From: Treponema sp.
GTDB lineage: Bacteria > Spirochaetota > Spirochaetia > Treponematales > Treponemataceae
Reading direction: 5' to 3'
Assembly (NCBI GenBank): GCA_022510845.1
Contig: JAFLSR010000008.1
Span: 18,331-82,330 of the forward strand
Length of the DNA: 64,000 bases
Below, in pieces: positions 63,958 through 64,000 of the stretch. The number at the start of each line of letters is the position of its first letter. Within the stretch, counting starts at the first letter, position 1. Position numbers and translations under genes: made by a program. A model generated the notes under the pieces. It was given only the letters and a program-made list of their open reading frames with translations, searched no databases and was not told the origin of the DNA.

Positions 63958-64000
63958 ACTATTCGAAGTATCTATACAATTCACAACAAACAATAAATTT

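Larger units (their letters stand above)
63511..64000. other. Repeat-rich intergenic stretch at the right edge
   Basis: This 490-base gap has no gene I can support. It contains a CGAGTTT hairpin (63639), the second multi-helix element (63698), a CATACCCC-type hairpin (63809) and a promoter (63929). A short open frame through it is only the shadow of these repeats. Confidence 0.7.

Noticed and set aside
63960..64000. Start of an rRNA operon at the right edge
   Set aside because: No rRNA sequence is visible; only the promoter is seen.

Overview
This window looks like a piece of chromosome from a Treponema, most likely a gut- or rumen-type species. Four things point there: the chemotaxis operon cheA / cheW-cheR-like fusion / cheX / cheY, a FlgM gene behind a sigma-28-type promoter, the spirochaete Asn at the RpoB position equivalent to E. 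coli Ser531, and the tRNA-Thr–rpmG–tRNA-Trp–secE–nusG–rplKAJL–rpoBC–rpsLG then tuf–S10–spc–alpha order. The protein genes are G+C-moderate with many GCG/CGC words and the gaps are A/T-rich. I see no rRNA, CRISPR array, insertion sequence or prophage. Genus level is inference; the species cannot be told from what I can see.

Layout, left to right. Positions 1-5500 hold the N-terminus of an FtsH-like protease running off the left edge, an orphan A/T-rich sugar-binding protein, the leftward methionine importer metN-metI-metQ and a secreted TPR-like protein. Positions 5.6-9.7 kb hold a DUF4230 protein, a large one-pass membrane protein of unknown function and a lone biotin-dependent carboxyltransferase. 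Positions 9.8-14.7 kb are the chemotaxis signalling operon. Positions 14.7-25.6 kb are mixed metabolism and regulation: HxlR regulator and radical SAM enzyme, acyl-CoA synthetase, TrmH-type methylase, 2-hydroxyacid dehydrogenase, AroA, PutP-type symporter, UPF0210 protein and an AraC regulator. Positions 25.9-30.8 kb hold a GH53 galactanase lipoprotein, a stand-alone glycogen-binding-type domain, metK and nth. From 30.8 to 60.2 kb runs an almost unbroken rightward block of transcription and translation genes. The right end has rsmI, flgM, a metal-site-less member of the iron-alcohol-dehydrogenase family, a SpoU methylase, and a 490-base intergenic stretch full of structured repeats ending in a promoter that points off the window.

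The genes fit a motile, saccharolytic anaerobe. Extracellular galactan is cut by the GH53 lipoprotein, probably under the divergent AraC regulator. Methionine is imported by MetNIQ and activated by MetK, and several methylases (RsmI, two SpoU/TrmH proteins, the cheR-like module) belong to SAM-using families. CheA, the fused coupling protein, CheX and CheY form a signalling pathway, with FlgM as the flagellar checkpoint.

The least expected content is between the genes. Two copies of a roughly 110-base multi-helix element (27958-28069 and 63698-63803) share conserved unpaired words and show compensating changes in the closing helix. At least five copies of a hairpin with the stem CATACCCC/GGGGTATG (or close variants), and two further inverted-repeat families, are scattered through the gaps. 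Six genes have a -10 box only five to eight bases before the start codon and no clear Shine-Dalgarno, which suggests leaderless mRNAs.
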